Positions 5,963-7,820 of a DNA stretch of 7,820 bases are shown in pieces. The stretch is taken from assembly GCA_964549065.1 (NCBI GenBank), contig CAZJUC010000155.1, forward strand, positions 1 to 7,820. The letters are read 5' to 3'. The notes beneath the pieces are model-generated. The model was not told the origin of the DNA. It saw nothing but the letters and a program-made list of their open reading frames with translations, and made no database searches. The position numbers were made by a program, and so were the translations under genes. Positions within the stretch are counted from its first letter, which is position 1, and the number at the start of each line of letters is the position of its first letter. This stretch comes from Sva-07 sp964549065. Lineage in GTDB: Bacteria; Actinomycetota; Acidimicrobiia; Acidimicrobiales; Ilumatobacteraceae.

Positions 5963-6783
5963 ATCGGTACGCCCAGCTTGCGGGACACAGCAGCAGCGGC
6001 GATCGGGAGCATGCCGAGGCCACCGACCACGGCGACCACGGGGTCACGGAAGTACTTCGCGAAACCGATCGTCTCCATCACTCCCATGTAGGCATACTCA
6101 CCGACCAACGCGCCGTCCGCATCTCGAGCCTTCTCGGCAGGCGGCAGCACGGTTTCGAGCAGTGCCATCACGCCGAGGCCGGTGACGAACCAGCCGAGGT
6201 AGTTGGTGACGGGGATGCCCCGGTAGGAGCCGTGCTTCATCCAGCGCCAGTAGCCCTCGCCGACCATCTGCGGATCGAGGAAGAGATCCCACGCGGTCAG
6301 TGCCGCCGAACCGAGCGCGATCCTGCTGGTGGGCGTCGACCGGTCACCCAGCGCCGCGTGGGCAGCTTCGCGGGCAGGGAGTCCGAGTGCGAACCAGGCG
6401 AGGGGCACGATCGCGGGGACGTGGGCGACTTGCGGCCGCAGGGCGGACGTGTACGAGTAGCTCCCGAACGGGAAGCCCGTTGCCGTGCCGATCCGTTCGA
6501 CAGCGGTGGTGCCGATCGCAGTTGCCGTGGCCGCGGTGCCGGCGCGCCGGCCGCCCCAGCGCCGCACCGCGTTGGCTGTGGTCGTGGCGAACGACCCCAC
6601 CACCACGACGTTCGACAGGATTCGTCGCGCCCGGCCACCCTGCGGGAGCAATGGCGTCGCGATCATCCCGGCCACGGTCACCACGCCCGCCGCGGCAGCC
6701 ACGCCGATGGCCCAATCGCGGTCTGGCGAGTTCGTTGGTCGAGATGTCTGCAACGAGTCGGCGAAAACCGGGTCGGGGTTCAC
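5953..6783 (-). CDS. cruF: carotenoid 1,2-hydratase CruF
   Basis: Membrane-bound CruF (DUF422) family protein of 276 residues that adds water across the terminal double bond of acyclic carotenoid ends, giving a tertiary 1-hydroxyl; related enzymes act on gamma-carotene or bisanhydrobacterioruberin. Family motifs are clear: ERIGTATGFPFGSYSYT (96-112), AWDLFLDPQM (164-173), GYWRW (177-181) and GIPVTNYLGW (189-198). About six or seven hydrophobic segments are visible, for example 25-45, 56-72, 122-136, 156-170, 193-213 and 248-266. I chose GTG 6783, which overlaps the crtB stop as GTGA. The longer frame to 6918 would lie entirely inside crtB and adds an arginine-rich stretch with no family likeness. 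The gene ends in a palindrome that also covers the next start codon. Its product is the likely acceptor for the glycosyltransferase downstream. Confidence 0.9.
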   Translation of the reverse strand: MNPDPVFADSLQTSRPTNSPDRDWAIGVAAAAGVVTVAGMIATPLLPQGGRARRILSNVVVVGSFATTTANAVRRWGGRRAGTAATATAIGTTAVERIGTATGFPFGSYSYTSALRPQVAHVPAIVPLAWFALGLPAREAAHAALGDRSTPTSRIALGSAALTAWDLFLDPQMVGEGYWRWMKHGSYRGIPVTNYLGWFVTGLGVMALLETVLPPAEKARDADGALVGEYAYMGVMETIGFAKYFRDPVVAVVGGLGMLPIAAAAVSRKLGVPIGV

Positions 6784-7715
6784 GGCAGCAGGAGCTTGGC
6801 GACCATGGTCGCCTTCTCGGTCGTCGACACGCTCGCACGAGATGTGAACACGTCGTAGTCCTGTGCTTCGATCTTGTCGAGAATGCGCCCGTAGAGGGCG
6901 TGGGCAGCGCCGACGCACTTTGCCGAACGCTCCGGCAGCATGTCGATCCCGAGCTGCGCCGACCGGTAGAGGTCACGGCAGCGCTCGATCTCGAAGCGCA
7001 TCAGCTCGACGAACTCGGGCGTCACCGCGCGCTCGGTGAGGTCGACGCAGAAGCGGTCGGTGTCCTCTCGTGGCACGTACTGGCGACCGCGGTCGAGGTC
7101 CTCGTCGATGTCGCGCAGGAAGTTGGTGAGCTGGAACGCGTTGCCGAGGTCGCGGGCGTGCGGGAGGGCGGCGTCGTAGTCGGTCGGCTCGAGGATCGGC
7201 AGCATCATCTCTCCGATCACCGCGGCCGAGCCGTCCATGTAGTCGAGCAGGTCGTGCCAGGTGGCGTAGCTCTCCACGGTGAGGTCCATCGTCATCGAAC
7301 GCAGGAACCGCCGGAACCCCTCGGGGTCGATGTCGAACGCCCGCACCGTGTGCACCACGGCCTTCAGCACGGGATCGTCGGACCTGCCGACGTCGAGGTC
7401 GGCGAAGAATCGGTCGCCGAAGTCGACCAGCGCTGCGGCGCGCACCTCGGTGGGGACGTCGTGGCCGCCCTGCGACGGGATCTCGTCGACGATGTCGTCG
7501 GCGTAGCGGGCGAACGCGTACAGCGCGTGGACATGGTGCTGCTTGATCCTCGGGAGGACCTTCGTCGACCAGTAGTAGGTGGTGCCGTGACGCTTGTTGA
7601 ACTCGCGGCACAATTCGTAGCTTTCGTCGAGCGTGACCGGCCCCGTCGGGAGCAGATGCGTGGTCGGCGTCGGTGGCGTGCGCTGCAGTCGGGTGGGAAG
7701 CTTCACGCGGCCCAT
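6780..7715 (-). CDS. crtB: phytoene synthase CrtB
   Basis: Squalene/phytoene synthase family enzyme of 311 residues that joins two geranylgeranyl diphosphates to make phytoene, the first committed carotenoid step. Both metal-binding aspartate motifs are present: YADDIVDE (71-78) and NFLRDIDED (198-206), the latter within DLGNAFQLTNFLRD and followed by RGRQYVP (209-215). Upstream TTYYWSTKVLPRIKQHHVHALYAF marks the substrate-entry helix (about 45-68). Length and start (ATG 7715) fit the family, although the first 25 residues, rich in proline and threonine, look like a variable lead-in. The start follows the crtI stop by about 40 bases and the stop overlaps cruF by 4 bases, so translation is probably coupled. 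A squalene or dehydrosqualene role is less likely given the CrtI partner and CruF. Confidence 0.93.
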   Translation of the reverse strand: MGRVKLPTRLQRTPPTPTTHLLPTGPVTLDESYELCREFNKRHGTTYYWSTKVLPRIKQHHVHALYAFARYADDIVDEIPSQGGHDVPTEVRAAALVDFGDRFFADLDVGRSDDPVLKAVVHTVRAFDIDPEGFRRFLRSMTMDLTVESYATWHDLLDYMDGSAAVIGEMMLPILEPTDYDAALPHARDLGNAFQLTNFLRDIDEDLDRGRQYVPREDTDRFCVDLTERAVTPEFVELMRFEIERCRDLYRSAQLGIDMLPERSAKCVGAAHALYGRILDKIEAQDYDVFTSRASVSTTEKATMVAKLLLP

Positions 7716-7755
7716 CCTGGCGCAGCGGGCCCCGGGTGCGTCAACGACGCCGACA

Positions 7756-7820
7756 TCATCGACGCTGTCGCGCGTACTGGTCGACGCGTTCGGCGGCGAG
7801 CTTGCCCGACACGAGCACCA
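7756..7820 (-). CDS. crtI: C-terminal end of a CrtI phytoene desaturase (partial)
   Basis: The minus strand at the right edge reads VLVSGKLAAERVDQYARQRR and then TGA (7756-7758). The SGKLAAERV stretch is the usual final helix that follows the FAD-binding signature in CrtI-type desaturases. The stop lies about 40 bases before the crtB start on the same strand, which matches the common crtI-crtB order. Only about 21 residues are visible, so the call leans on this short motif and on context. If right, the operon has two CrtI-family enzymes: this one for phytoene to lycopene and the internal one for a later desaturation. Confidence 0.65.
   Translation of the reverse strand, partial: VLVSGKLAAERVDQYARQRR

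Noticed and set aside
5961..6047. Upstream extension of the desaturase to 6047
   Set aside because: The added residues lie inside cruF and do not resemble the family; the Rossmann motif begins soon after GTG 5960.
5097..6858. Plus-strand open frames opposite the desaturase and cruF
   Set aside because: Same reason: composition of shadows, no start context, and strong genes on the other strand.
6784..6918. Upstream extension of cruF to 6918
   Set aside because: It lies wholly inside the crtB 3' end, is rich in arginine, and the GTG at 6783 gives the usual GTGA overlap.

Overview
The window is high-GC DNA (roughly two thirds G+C by eye) with long antisense open frames, GTG starts and overlapping genes. 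This fits a high-GC actinobacterium. An Acidimicrobiia-type (Ilumatobacter-like) host is my guess from overall style, not something the sequence proves. Almost all genes lie on the minus strand, so the window is easiest to read from its right end to its left.

Right part (about 7820 down to 3389): a tightly packed carotenoid operon. In transcription order it holds the last residues of a CrtI phytoene desaturase (running off the window), crtB (phytoene synthase), cruF (carotenoid 1,2-hydratase), a second CrtI-family desaturase that looks CrtD-like (3,4-desaturation), and a family 2 glycosyltransferase of the carotenoid-tailoring kind. Successive genes overlap by 4 or 8 bases or are 10 bases apart, except for a gap of about 40 bases before crtB. 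Next to this set are a PlsY-like membrane protein on the plus strand (2787-3398), ending tail to tail in the glycosyltransferase, and, divergent from it, a CrtA-like (spheroidene monooxygenase family) gene on the minus strand (2091-2777). Together they predict an acyclic or partly acyclic carotenoid that is hydroxylated at C-1, further desaturated, possibly ketolated at C-2, glycosylated, and perhaps acylated. No lycopene cyclase or crtE is visible here.

Left part (2019 down to 1): a tRNA-Thr(CGU) gene with encoded CCA, followed on the same strand by a tyrosine recombinase that has lost its N-terminal arm-binding region, then a two-gene type II toxin-antitoxin module (CHP02574-type antitoxin and ParE/RelE-type toxin). 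This looks like the worn remnant of an element that entered at the 3' end of the tRNA. The toxin reads like the ParE family until about residue 86 and then diverges, probably by a frameshift. Bases 1-257 hold no gene I can support.

Smaller structure: a 33-bp perfect palindrome lies at the stop codon of the CrtA-like gene. Its 13-base core (GGTGTCTGACACC, minus strand) recurs exactly at the cruF stop / desaturase start junction. I see no wholly new system. The points most worth following are the degenerate PlsY-like protein beside a carotenoid glycosyltransferase, the gene-end palindrome, and the truncated integrase at the tRNA.
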